Positions 1 through 8,305 of a stretch of 64,000 nt of DNA are shown here, in pieces. This stretch comes from Paenibacillaceae bacterium GAS479 (GTDB lineage: Bacteria > Bacillota > Bacilli > Paenibacillales > Paenibacillaceae), in contig LT629764.1 in the NCBI GenBank assembly GCA_900105225.1, forward strand, positions 4,298,501-4,362,500. The letters run 5' to 3'. A program made the position numbers and the translations under genes. Each line of letters begins with the position of its first letter. Position 1 is the first letter of the stretch. The notes beneath the pieces are model-generated. The model saw only the letters and a list, made by a program, of their open reading frames with translations. It was not told where the DNA came from and did not search any database.

Positions 1-826
1 TCATTTCCCATTTTCGATACGAGGAAAGAGCGTCTTGCTCAATCAAGTTAATTGGTGAATAGTATTGAGAAAAGAACTTTACGAACTTATAAAAATAATA
101 TCTACCAAATATAACCTTATCTAAGCCGATCCATATTTTAGTAGTCCAAAAATTAGAAGTTCCCGATATTTCTTTTTTCATATTAAAGCAATCAATCATT
201 TTCTCCGAAAAAACAAGAATATCACTTAAATTATTTTCTTTCTCAATAATCTCTTTAATTCTATTTATTATTTTTTTAGTTGCTTTAAAATCCAATTCGA
301 TTGGTTTTACTTTCTCAAAAAAACATATGCCCCCATTATTTCCTAGCAAGAAATCATCATAGCTTAACTCTTCTATTTTTTTGCTATATACTGGATCTAT
401 GCAATATATAATGGACTTTTTGTCGCAATAATCCACAACTAAGCAGTGATGATCACCATGTGCTTTCAGATATGAACCATGTGGATTCCAACGAGTATAA
501 AAAGCATCTAGATAAATGGAAGCTAGCTTCTTTTCTTTTACAGAGCTTCTTAATTTCGATAACGTTTCACTTGAAGATGTATACTTATCGTATTGCATAA
601 GGAGACCGTGATGCTTTCCAGAGTACTCCATTTCTGTACTTCTTTTAGTAATTAAGCAATCTCCCAGCTTCTTACCTTCTTCAAATTGAAATTTAAAGCT
701 CATATTTTCACAAAAAAATAGTTCGTAATTTAGTCCCCAATAATTTGAAACAGAAATAATCATATCTTGAGAACAAGTTGTTCCCTTACCTCTTATAATT
801 TCAAAATCATCCACAAATAACTTCAT
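1..826 (-). CDS. BtrH N-terminal-domain-like protein, C-terminus cut off by the window edge
   Basis: An uninterrupted leftward frame starts at ATG 824–826 and is still open at base 1, giving 275 residues without a stop. A GGGAG Shine-Dalgarno lies just upstream. The protein has an early cysteine (C18), a DAFYTRW stretch near residue 107, HGDHHCLVVDY near residue 123 and YCIDP just after. This layout (Cys early, then D-x-F-Y-x-x-W, then His before a hydrophobic strand and a later Asp) is what I recall for the BtrH N-terminal family, papain-like acyltransferase or peptidase-like proteins of peptide and aminoglycoside clusters. BtrH moves an acyl group from a carrier protein to an amine, which would suit the carrier-protein operon at 3181–8302. 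The family call rests on pattern memory only. The gene is separated from that operon by a decayed IS30 and is divergent, so a shared role is inferred. Confidence 0.55.
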   Translation of the reverse strand, partial: MKLFVDDFEIIRGKGTTCSQDMIISVSNYWGLNYELFFCENMSFKFQFEEGKKLGDCLITKRSTEMEYSGKHHGLLMQYDKYTSSSETLSKLRSSVKEKKLASIYLDAFYTRWNPHGSYLKAHGDHHCLVVDYCDKKSIIYCIDPVYSKKIEELSYDDFLLGNNGGICFFEKVKPIELDFKATKKIINRIKEIIEKENNLSDILVFSEKMIDCFNMKKEISGTSNFWTTKIWIGLDKVIFGRYYFYKFVKFFSQYYSPINLIEQDALSSYRKWEM

Positions 827-1287
827 TCCCTTCTCCCGAATATTACACGCCTTAATTAAAAATTCTAGATCGCTCTTATTTCTATTGTGTATTGATGCTC
901 TCGGTTGGGTTAGGGACGGCTACTCTTTAGAGATATTATAATTAAATACTAAATGGCACACAGCTTACCTAACGTTAGCTCAAGGCAGTGATTAGGTATG
1001 CATACATTATACTTATCTGGGTAAATAATCAAGAATAATTGGTTTGATCCCAAATTCAGTGCTTGATGCTTAAATAAGCATACGATGACGATTGTATTTC
1101 AGGGGGGGGGTCTTTAGAGCGATTACGATTGTGCGCGAAATAATGGTGCCATTCTGTCGCGTCCAATGGCTTATTTGGGGGCGCGTTACAACAGCATAGT
1201 TCGAATCCAACCAATTCGTACCAGATCGAAAGCCAAATATTCATGGCAATTGGCCATCCCGAGATGGATTAACTTCAATCGTCTAAT
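827..1287. other. AT-rich intergenic stretch without a supported gene
   Basis: This gap lies between the leftward BtrH-like gene and the IS30 relic. It holds a 10-bp palindrome CTAACGTTAG near 968–977 and a run of nine G at 1102–1110. From about 1111 on, short frames faintly recall the N-terminal helix-turn-helix of IS30 transposases (TIVREI), so the relic may begin here. No intact coding region is visible. Confidence 0.4.
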
Positions 1288-2093
1288 ATGCGCGCTGGCT
1301 CGGTTGCTGGACCTTGCACACATCTAGGAAAAACCGTGTTTCTTGAGAATGACGAGCTGCATCTTCTCTTAGAAACAGTCCGAACGGCGGATTGTAATAC
1401 GTTGTCTCCAGAGCAAATAGAAGCTCGGATTAAGTCAGAGGGGAAGTTCACCATTACTTCAGAACAATCTACCTTTGAATCTACCAGGAACGAGTGGTTA
1501 GGAAAGATCTGAGCTTGCTTCGTCATAAAGGAAAATGTCATAAACCTGCAGAAACACGCGATAAATTTACCATGGGAACTTCGATTCATGAACGTCCAGA
1601 AGGGGTTGAAGGGCGAACTACGTTTGGTCATTGAGAGCTGGAGACGGTCGTTTCCGCTCGCGGTAAGAGCAAGGCATGCGTGGCTACGTTCGTTGAGCGT
1701 AAGACACGGATGTACATCGGAGTTCGAATGTTGAATCGCTCTGCTTCTTCGATGGAACAGGCGGTGGTAGAAGTTTCTCTCGCTTTTTTTAAGGCACATT
1801 TAAGAGTGCCACGACCGATCTAGGAAAGAAAATTTGCCTGCTACAACTCGCTGGAACAAGAGCTTAAGTTGAATATCTACTTTGCCGATCCGTATTGTTC
1901 CTGGCAGCGTGGATCGAATGAGAATGCAAATGGACTGCTGCGTGAGTTCTATCCCAAAGGATTTGACTTCGGAACAATCTGTGATGAGGAACTAGATGGG
2001 GCTATTTATATAATCAACAACCGCCCTCGAAAAGTTTTGAACTGGAAATCATCACACGATTCTTTTATGGACGAAGTGTTGCACTTGGCTTGA
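1288..2093 (+). pseudogene. Decayed IS30-family transposase
   Basis: Pieces of an IS30 transposase occur in order but in different frames. At 1288–1512 there is LSPEQIEARIKSEGKF. Around 1510–1800 a shifted frame reads SLLRHKGK, IHERPEGVEGRTTFGHWELE and an FVERKTRMYIGV stretch, then a stop. From 1824 to 2093 the C-terminal part reads NSLEQEL, YFADPYCSWQRGSNENANG and NNRPRK. The order, the SWQRGSNEN motif containing the catalytic Glu, and the RPRK tail are typical of IS30. The first catalytic Asp of the GHWExD motif reads Glu, and at least one frameshift and one stop interrupt the gene, so it is inactive. It shows that the island has hosted mobile DNA for a long time. Confidence 0.8.
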
Positions 2094-2314
2094 CAATCCG
2101 CCGTGATTTCCAATGTTTAAACACAACCGAACGACTCGATGTACTGTGAAGTTCTACCCCCGGCTAGTGAACAAGATCGATTCCGTGCGCTGAGATGTGC
2201 GGTCTCCTACGTTCTCCACGGTGACTTGACGCTACTTAGACACATATTTGTGGAAATGGACGTTTCCCGAATGCGAGTAGGAAACGACATAAAGCCATCA
2301 TATGAAGGCTCTAA

Positions 2315-3052
2315 CTAATGGATTGATTTTAGGGCATCCTTCCTAAACTGGCTAGGAGTCTTAGAATGAAATCTCTTGAAAATCAAACTGAATTGTGACA
2401 CGCTGTTATATCCGACTAACTCGGCAATTTCTTTAATGGTCAATTCGTGATCTATCAGCAATTCCTTAGCCGCTCTCAGTCTTAATTGATTAAGAAATAG
2501 AATAGGGGATATTTTAAACACTTTTGAATACGTATTGCTCAAGTACGTTGGATGTACACCAACATAGTCAGCTAGCTCTTGGAGAGATATTGGGGTATTG
2601 TAGTTTTTTCTGATATATCGGTTTAGTTGAATTAATCTAGGGTCGATATAGTCTCTGCTATTTTGCAACTGCTGAGGCTTTTTAATATGTTCAAGAAGCT
2701 TTATGATGTACGAGTAGCATACTTCAGCGGTAGCTTCCCCTGTTAGTAAGGATACGAATGGGGTTTGCTCAAAGTCAGTTAAGAAAAAGTCCTTATTCAT
2801 TTTAATTCCGCAAGTAAATTTAATTCCTTGTAATGTGGCAGGATGGGTGCTTTTATTTTGAATGGAAAAGGGACCCTGACTGCACTGAAATAGTCCCTGT
2901 GTCTCTTCATTCAATTCAACATGGATTCGGTTAAAGCATATTTTTATAGCATTATCCGATTTGATATATATGAAGTCATATTTATTGGTATACCATTGTT
3001 CTAACTCTCCAGGGAATAAGACAACACCACTGATAATTGTTTTCACTCTCAT
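2315..3052 (-). CDS. AraC-family transcriptional regulator
   Basis: A protein of 245 residues. I take ATG 3052 as start because a G-rich Shine-Dalgarno lies just upstream; a TTG at 3070 is possible but falls in that site. The N-terminal ~135 residues would be a cupin-like ligand-binding domain. The C-terminal ~100 residues carry the two helix-turn-helix units of the AraC family: ISLQELADYVGVHPTYLSNTY, then LTIKEIAELVGYNS followed by FSLIFKRF and TPSQFRK. It is transcribed away from the operon starting at 3181, and the ~130 bp between them must hold both promoters. This is the usual layout of a pathway-specific activator with its target operon. The ligand is unknown and could be the product or an intermediate. 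Confidence 0.85.
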   Translation of the reverse strand: MRVKTIISGVVLFPGELEQWYTNKYDFIYIKSDNAIKICFNRIHVELNEETQGLFQCSQGPFSIQNKSTHPATLQGIKFTCGIKMNKDFFLTDFEQTPFVSLLTGEATAEVCYSYIIKLLEHIKKPQQLQNSRDYIDPRLIQLNRYIRKNYNTPISLQELADYVGVHPTYLSNTYSKVFKISPILFLNQLRLRAAKELLIDHELTIKEIAELVGYNSVSQFSLIFKRFHSKTPSQFRKDALKSIH

Positions 3053-3180
3053 GATATCCCCCCGTCTCAACAGATGTTAATGATTTACATGTGTTTATAT
3101 TCTACAGGTTATATTGTATAAGGTGAAAACGAATGGTAGATTGTGTAATATGTCGCATCATAACACATGGAGACGAATAT

Positions 3181-4326
3181 ATGAAGAATCAATCGGACTA
3201 TGTTGAACGCTTTACTCAGTATTTAGCACAATGTGAAAGATCCTTCTCGGAGAAAATTAACTTCTTACTCGAGCATAACGTATATCAATACACTTGTGAT
3301 CCAAAGGTCAGCCCTGAAGACTATTTTGAGTTGATCTCAGGTTTATCGACAAGTTGTCCTTCTACTGCGTTAAGCTTCTCAATGCATCTATACACGCAGT
3401 GGGGGATGCAACATATACTCCCCGATAGGATACTAGATGGAATCTTGCACACAAATATGGATAACAAAAAGTTATTTGGATCGCTAAACGAGCCGGGAAT
3501 TTATTTTGTGAGAGAAGACCAGTTGATTCCAGAGCACTTCTTGATTCACGCAAGAAGAACGAATGATGGATATGTAGTAAACGGGGTTAAAAAATTTGTT
3601 TCGTTAGAGCCGTTTGTACATTTCCTTCCCGTATATTGTTATGTGGATAATCCATTAGAACATGAGGGACGGGTTGCGGTTCTCCTCCTAAGAAAAAGTG
3701 CTGAAGGTATTTCTATAGAAGCGGATTGGGATACCATATCGATGACAGAGAGTTATAGCAATAGTGTGCGATTCGACAATGTTCATATTCCACATACTGA
3801 TGTACTTTTAAAGGAGAAGGATGCATTACAGAAAACGAATGTGTTTGCCTATTTATTTCGACTTAGTATCGTATCTGCATATTACGGTATTGCTCAGAAG
3901 GCATACCAGTTCGTATTGAATTATTGCAAAGAAAGACAAGTTCCTCATACGAATCGGACCTTATCTTTCTTCCCAGGCGCTCAATTTTCAGTTGCAGAAA
4001 TATCGATGTTGTTAGAGGGGAGTCGTTCGCAAATCATCAGATATTGCGAACTGCTTCAGACATTTCTTGAATGCAAGTCTTCGGACGATAATATAAATAT
4101 CATCAGCTTGATGACTAAAGAGATTGTTGTAAGAAATGCTGAACAGGTTGTCAATCTCGCGATGAAAATAGTCGGGATCAGTAGTATTGCCAATAAGAAC
4201 ATCCTTTCAAAGCTGTATCAAGATGTGAAAGCGGGGCAATTCCACCCTCCCCAATCTGATGTGGCTTATGAAATGATTGCCAAACATGAACTAGGTGTGT
4301 TGACTCACCGAACCCGATGGTTATAA
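3181..4326 (+). CDS. Acyl-CoA-dehydrogenase-like flavoprotein (probable carrier-protein-bound substrate)
   Basis: A protein of 381 residues from ATG 3181, with a GGAG about 7 bases upstream; an in-frame ATG at 3133 lacks a good ribosome site. The fold is that of acyl-CoA dehydrogenases: an N-terminal helical part, a middle strand part with FGSLNEPG (FAD contact) and GYVVNGVKKFVS, and a C-terminal helical bundle. The end reads LYQDVKAGQFHPPQSD, resembling flavoproteins in natural-product clusters that act on carrier-protein thioesters; the EG(T) catalytic segment of fatty-acid enzymes is not apparent. The next genes encode an amino acid:carrier-protein ligase and a carrier protein. The likely job is therefore alpha,beta- or C–N oxidation of an aminoacyl-S-carrier protein, as discussed for ZmaI-type steps in zwittermicin synthesis. 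Family call firm; substrate inferred. Confidence 0.8.
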   Translation: MKNQSDYVERFTQYLAQCERSFSEKINFLLEHNVYQYTCDPKVSPEDYFELISGLSTSCPSTALSFSMHLYTQWGMQHILPDRILDGILHTNMDNKKLFGSLNEPGIYFVREDQLIPEHFLIHARRTNDGYVVNGVKKFVSLEPFVHFLPVYCYVDNPLEHEGRVAVLLLRKSAEGISIEADWDTISMTESYSNSVRFDNVHIPHTDVLLKEKDALQKTNVFAYLFRLSIVSAYYGIAQKAYQFVLNYCKERQVPHTNRTLSFFPGAQFSVAEISMLLEGSRSQIIRYCELLQTFLECKSSDDNINIISLMTKEIVVRNAEQVVNLAMKIVGISSIANKNILSKLYQDVKAGQFHPPQSDVAYEMIAKHELGVLTHRTRWL

Positions 4327-4341
4327 AAAGGGGGTAACATA

Positions 4342-5481
4342 ATGAATGTAACATTTGACATACCGGCGAAGCTCTTAGATAAGATAGAGATTTTGCTAGA
4401 GCGAGTCCCATATTTATCGGAAAGTATTTTAGGAATAGCTTATTGCAAAGATAAGCATGTTGTTGAATTGCTTCTAAATGATACCGAAATGACTTCGGAG
4501 CAATTGAACGATTTGAGGGAGTCGTATCAGGATCTGTGTAGTAGTCTTGAGAATACACGAGTTATAAATGAACGGGTTGTAAAAAGCAACTTGGTTCCGG
4601 ATAGCTACAAAAACTGGGAAGATAATGAAAACTACCCAGAGTATTCCTGTATTATGGATGAGTATGACATTATGTTGATGGAATATTTGGATAAAGAATT
4701 TACGGAAATTGCAACAAAGCATGGAGCAGAACAGCGGGAATATCCATCTGTGCTAAGCAAGCACAATATGACTCGGAACCAGTATCACATCCATTTCCCG
4801 CAAAACATATACGGGGTTACATCTGTGCCACATGAATACAAAGCGATTAACAATTTTCGTAAGAAGGCTCAAATAGAGTCTTATGATGAATCCTTTGTAT
4901 TTCAAGGCGAGATATTACAACCTTGTATATGCTACCACTGCTATGAAGAGCTACAAGGGAAGACTCTATTTGATGGGAAAGTACTCACTGGAAAAGGGAA
5001 ATGCTTCCGTCACGAAATTGAATGGAGAAAAGATAACTTTAGACGCAGCGAGTTTACGATGCGAGAAATTGTATATATAGGAATAGAAGAATCGGTAGTT
5101 GATACACGTAATCAAATTATGGAGGATGTTTGGAGTTTATTTGAATCCTTAGGGCTGAAGGGAAGGATATCAACTGCCACTGACCCGTTCTTTTTTAGCC
5201 AAGACTTGAAGACAAAAGGGACATACCAGATGATGAGCAATGCAAAATATGAACTGCTTGTTACCACTTCAAATGGTAAAGAAGTCTCAATAGCATCCTT
5301 TAATTACTGTCAGAATATGCTTTGTTCCAAGTATGAGATTAAAGGTCGCGATGAGGCAGCATTGCATTCTGGTTGCGTAGCATTTGGGATAGATCGATGG
5401 AAAGAAGCGCTCAAAGATTTACATGGCCGAGATTCGAAGAAATGGCCTGGAAAAGATGTGGGGAGGGCGATGTTGCTTTGA
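4342..5481 (+). CDS. Amino acid:[carrier-protein] ligase, a seryl-tRNA-synthetase homologue without tRNA-binding domain
   Basis: A protein of 379 residues starting at ATG 4342 after a GGGGG ribosome site. It carries class II synthetase motifs: motif 2 as CFRHEIEWRKDN at 221–232 followed by EFTMREIVYIG, and motif 3 as FGIDRW at 348–353 with the class-defining R352. Possible zinc ligands are C197 or C200, E225 or E227, and C323 or C328; zinc bound by two Cys and one Glu is known for the Bradyrhizobium Bll0957 family, which loads Gly or Ala onto carrier proteins rather than tRNA. The long coiled-coil arm of true SerRS is absent; about 115 other residues precede the catalytic core. A free carrier protein starts within this gene's stop codon, which strongly supports the assignment. 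The exact amino acid cannot be read by eye. Confidence 0.88.
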   Translation: MNVTFDIPAKLLDKIEILLERVPYLSESILGIAYCKDKHVVELLLNDTEMTSEQLNDLRESYQDLCSSLENTRVINERVVKSNLVPDSYKNWEDNENYPEYSCIMDEYDIMLMEYLDKEFTEIATKHGAEQREYPSVLSKHNMTRNQYHIHFPQNIYGVTSVPHEYKAINNFRKKAQIESYDESFVFQGEILQPCICYHCYEELQGKTLFDGKVLTGKGKCFRHEIEWRKDNFRRSEFTMREIVYIGIEESVVDTRNQIMEDVWSLFESLGLKGRISTATDPFFFSQDLKTKGTYQMMSNAKYELLVTTSNGKEVSIASFNYCQNMLCSKYEIKGRDEAALHSGCVAFGIDRWKEALKDLHGRDSKKWPGKDVGRAMLL

Positions 5482-5738
5482 CGGTACCGCAAGTTTCTAC
5501 ATTGGAACAAGTGATTACTAAGAAGTTAAGTGAAGTGTTCAACAGAGCGGCTGACCTTGACTTTGAGACTGACCTAAGGAATGAAGGTTTGGACTCCATC
5601 AAAACAATCGAGTTTATTGTTAACTTGGAGGTTGAGTTTGATATTCAAATTGATGATCAAGATCTATTGGTTGAAAACTTTTCGACCATTAACAAAGTCA
5701 CTAAATTACTTTCAGAAAAATATGGTGTACAGCCATGA
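5478..5738 (+). CDS. Free-standing acyl/aminoacyl carrier protein
   Basis: A protein of 86 residues. The best start is TTG 5478, overlapping the TGA of the upstream ligase, with GGGAGGG at 5461–5467 as ribosome site. The longer frame from 5373 would lie inside the ligase gene and adds no domain. The phosphopantetheine motif GLDSIKTIE places the modified serine at S40, in the N-terminal half of the usual ~80-residue four-helix domain. The stop overlaps the start of the next gene (ATGA at 5735–5738), so translation of the three genes is coupled. It is the expected acceptor of the upstream ligase and would present the aminoacyl thioester to the flavoprotein and perhaps to a BtrH-like transferase. 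Confidence 0.9.
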   Translation: MTVPQVSTLEQVITKKLSEVFNRAADLDFETDLRNEGLDSIKTIEFIVNLEVEFDIQIDDQDLLVENFSTINKVTKLLSEKYGVQP

Positions 5739-7000
5739 ATCGTACGGTCATTTTAGTTGAGTCTGGTAATCGGGGAGCTGAGATTCCTTCTTTCAGAAAA
5801 CTAGGGTTCAATGTCATATTCCTTACTTCAGGCGTTATTCCTAATGATCAAGAAAATATAGATCAAGCCAATCAAATCATTTTTGATAGAGGAATAATTC
5901 AGTATGAACGACTTGCTGAAATCATAAGTGAACTACATATTTTACATACAATTGAAACAATCTGCTCGACAAGTGACTTTTTTATAATTTCAGTATGCCA
6001 GCTATGTGAGCATTACGGGTATCAATCCCTGAATTCCATGATTGCATCAATTTTTCATTATAAAAATAAGTTTAGGGAAAAACAAAAGGAATTGCAGTAT
6101 AATGTTCCAGAATTTTACGCTTTTGAGGATTTAACTTCCGCGGTTCAGTTTTATAACAACACCAAGAAGAAGGAATGGATATTTAAGCCTGTCAACGGGA
6201 ATGAGTCGGTGGCAGTGAAACTCATTCAATCTGAGCAGGAACTTAGGGATTGCTATAAACAGCTAAACTACCTCTCGAGATATACGGGTTCCTTGTTGAG
6301 GCAAAGCTTTTTATTGGAAGAATATATCGAAGGTAATATATATAGCTGTGAGTTTATGGTTTCAGGCGGGCAGCTTCAAGTATTCGGGGTAACCAATCGA
6401 CTAATGAGCCAGCTTCCTTATTTTGTAGAAATGGGATACACGTTTCCTATCCAAGGGGACGTTGCACAATTGGTTATTGAAGAAACGAAGAGGTTTGTTA
6501 AGGACTTTCAGTATAATTTCGGTCCATGCCATATCGAGTATATAGTAAGTCCTGATAATAAAATATACATTCTAGAAGTTAATCCGAGGCTTGTTGGTCC
6601 GCCTAATCCATGGATGATTGATCGTGCTTTGGGGATATCGGTTTTCGATATCATATGCTCGTTATATGTTACTGGGGGAATACCTGAGCCAGCGTCTTAT
6701 GGTGCTAAATACTCGGTGTGTCTAGAGGTAACAAGCCCTATCTCAGGATATTTGAACCGATTGCATATTGAAGGCAGCAACCTTGATCGGAATGATGTTC
6801 ATGTAATTCTTCTGAAAGAGAAAGAAGAATACATTAATTGCGCAACCTCAAACACGGATATTCTGGCAAGAATTCTCACAGCTGCCGACACTATGCAAGC
6901 AGCGCAGAAAATTGCCAAAGAAATATATGATAACATTCGTCTTGAAATAAGTGTAAAGCCTCGTGCTTTATCGGCACAAAATGTTAAAGGGTCAATATAG
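5735..7000 (+). CDS. ATP-grasp carboxylate–amine ligase (amino acid ligase type)
   Basis: A protein of 421 residues, start overlapping the carrier protein stop by four bases. Residues 1–100 look like the Rossmann-like preATP-grasp domain. Then come FKPVNGNESVAVKLI (ATP-binding lysine and glycine-rich loop), LEEYIEG near 195 and CHIEYIV followed by ILEVNPRLVG near 280, the Mg-binding Glu and Asn of ATP-grasp enzymes. The layout is that of the BacD/L-amino-acid ligase branch, which couples two amino acids through an acyl phosphate. Between the carrier protein and the diaminobutyrate aminotransferase, it could join diaminobutyrate to another amino acid or to a released product. Family firm, substrates inferred. 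Confidence 0.85.
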   Translation: MNRTVILVESGNRGAEIPSFRKLGFNVIFLTSGVIPNDQENIDQANQIIFDRGIIQYERLAEIISELHILHTIETICSTSDFFIISVCQLCEHYGYQSLNSMIASIFHYKNKFREKQKELQYNVPEFYAFEDLTSAVQFYNNTKKKEWIFKPVNGNESVAVKLIQSEQELRDCYKQLNYLSRYTGSLLRQSFLLEEYIEGNIYSCEFMVSGGQLQVFGVTNRLMSQLPYFVEMGYTFPIQGDVAQLVIEETKRFVKDFQYNFGPCHIEYIVSPDNKIYILEVNPRLVGPPNPWMIDRALGISVFDIICSLYVTGGIPEPASYGAKYSVCLEVTSPISGYLNRLHIEGSNLDRNDVHVILLKEKEEYINCATSNTDILARILTAADTMQAAQKIAKEIYDNIRLEISVKPRALSAQNVKGSI

Positions 7001-7024
7001 AGCTATACCAAAGAGGGGTGATAT

Positions 7025-8302
7025 GTGGTGAACATATTTGAAGACGTTGAATCCAATGTAAGATCATACTGTAGATCTTTTCCGGATACATTCTTGAGTG
7101 CTAAAGGATCCATTGTAAACGCTGCGTCAGGAAAACAGTATATTGATTTCTTTGCAGGAGCAGGCGCCCTCAACTATGGTCATAATCATGAACATATGAA
7201 GAGAAGGATGATCGAATACCTCGAGTCGGATGGCATCATTCACTCATTAGATATGTACACCTCTGCCAAAGAACAGTTTCTTCATACATTTCGCTCAACA
7301 ATATTAGATAAAAAGAATTATCCATATAAAATACAGTTTTGTGGACCAACTGGTACAAATGCTGTTGAAGCGGCCATTAAGTTAGCAAGAAAAGTGACTA
7401 AAAGAGTTGGAATATTTTCATTTATGGGCAGTTTTCATGGAATGTCTTTAGGTAGTCTTTCTGTCACGAGTAATTACTACCACAGACAAGCGGCCGGCGT
7501 TCCATTATCTAATGTTACTTTTATTCCATATCCAGGGGACAGCTACGATATTAATTCAATTGATTATATTGAAAAAATACTTCAGGATGATCATTCAGGA
7601 ATTGATAAGCCAGCGGCCATTATTATGGAGACTATTCAAGCTGAAGGCGGCATCAATGTAGCTCCCATTGATTGGTTACAAGCACTAAGTGAATTATGTA
7701 AAAAGCATGAGATCTTACTTATCTGTGATGATGTGCAAGTAGGATGTGGGCGTGTAGGATCCTTTTTCTCATTTGAAGAAGCTGGCATCGTCCCAGACTT
7801 AGTTATACTATCAAAGTCCATCAGTGGTTATGGATTACCTATGGCGCTCTTGTTAATTAAAGAGCAATATGATATTTGGACCCCTGGAGAACATAATGGT
7901 ACTTTCCGTGGCAATCAGCTGGCATTCGTTGCAGCAACTGCTGCATTAGAGCTATGGAGTTCAACCCAGTTTCAACAGGAAGTAAGAGAGAAATCTTCAT
8001 TAATAAAAGCTGTTCTTGAAAAAAAAATCGTCACATTAGATCCCAATATTCAAATGAGAGGTAAAGGGATGATATGGGGCATTGACTTTAGTAATATACC
8101 TATTAATCAAATGGCATACGACGTCAGAGATATATGTTTCTCGAATGGATTGATTGTTGAATGTGTTGGACGTCAAGATACGGTGGTGAAAATTCTCCCA
8201 CCATTAACAATAGAGTTTGAAATATTAAGACAAGGCTTCGAAATATTAGCGGATAGTATTGCAATGGCATTAAAGCAAGTAGCAGCTTCTAATCGGGGGT
8301 GA
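7025..8302 (+). CDS. Class III aminotransferase of the EctB / diaminobutyrate–2-oxoglutarate type
   Basis: A protein of 425 residues. GTG 7025 or GTG 7028 can start it; GAGGGGTG lies just upstream. The motifs match PLP fold-type I, class III: NYGHNHEHM near the N-terminus, QFCGPTGTNAVEAAIKLARK, SFHGMSLGSLSVT, ICDDVQVGCGRVG, and SKSISGYG with the PLP lysine at K264 (7025 numbering), then EHNGTFRGNQLAFVAA. GPTGTNAVEAA and the THNGTFRGNQ-like segment are typical of EctB and other diaminobutyrate transaminases, so aspartate semialdehyde plus glutamate giving 2,4-diaminobutyrate is the most likely reaction. No ectA or ectC is nearby, so ectoine is not the product. The diaminobutyrate probably feeds the ATP-grasp ligase just upstream. 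Confidence 0.85.
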   Translation: MVNIFEDVESNVRSYCRSFPDTFLSAKGSIVNAASGKQYIDFFAGAGALNYGHNHEHMKRRMIEYLESDGIIHSLDMYTSAKEQFLHTFRSTILDKKNYPYKIQFCGPTGTNAVEAAIKLARKVTKRVGIFSFMGSFHGMSLGSLSVTSNYYHRQAAGVPLSNVTFIPYPGDSYDINSIDYIEKILQDDHSGIDKPAAIIMETIQAEGGINVAPIDWLQALSELCKKHEILLICDDVQVGCGRVGSFFSFEEAGIVPDLVILSKSISGYGLPMALLLIKEQYDIWTPGEHNGTFRGNQLAFVAATAALELWSSTQFQQEVREKSSLIKAVLEKKIVTLDPNIQMRGKGMIWGIDFSNIPINQMAYDVRDICFSNGLIVECVGRQDTVVKILPPLTIEFEILRQGFEILADSIAMALKQVAASNRG

Positions 8303-8305
8303 ATT

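Noticed and set aside
1275-1799. Leftward 174-residue frame
   Set aside because: It is the antisense of the IS30 relic, whose plus-strand pieces match IS30 in order.
7025-8302. Ectoine biosynthesis
   Set aside because: Only an EctB-like aminotransferase is present; ectA and ectC are absent and the neighbours point to ligation and carrier-protein chemistry.
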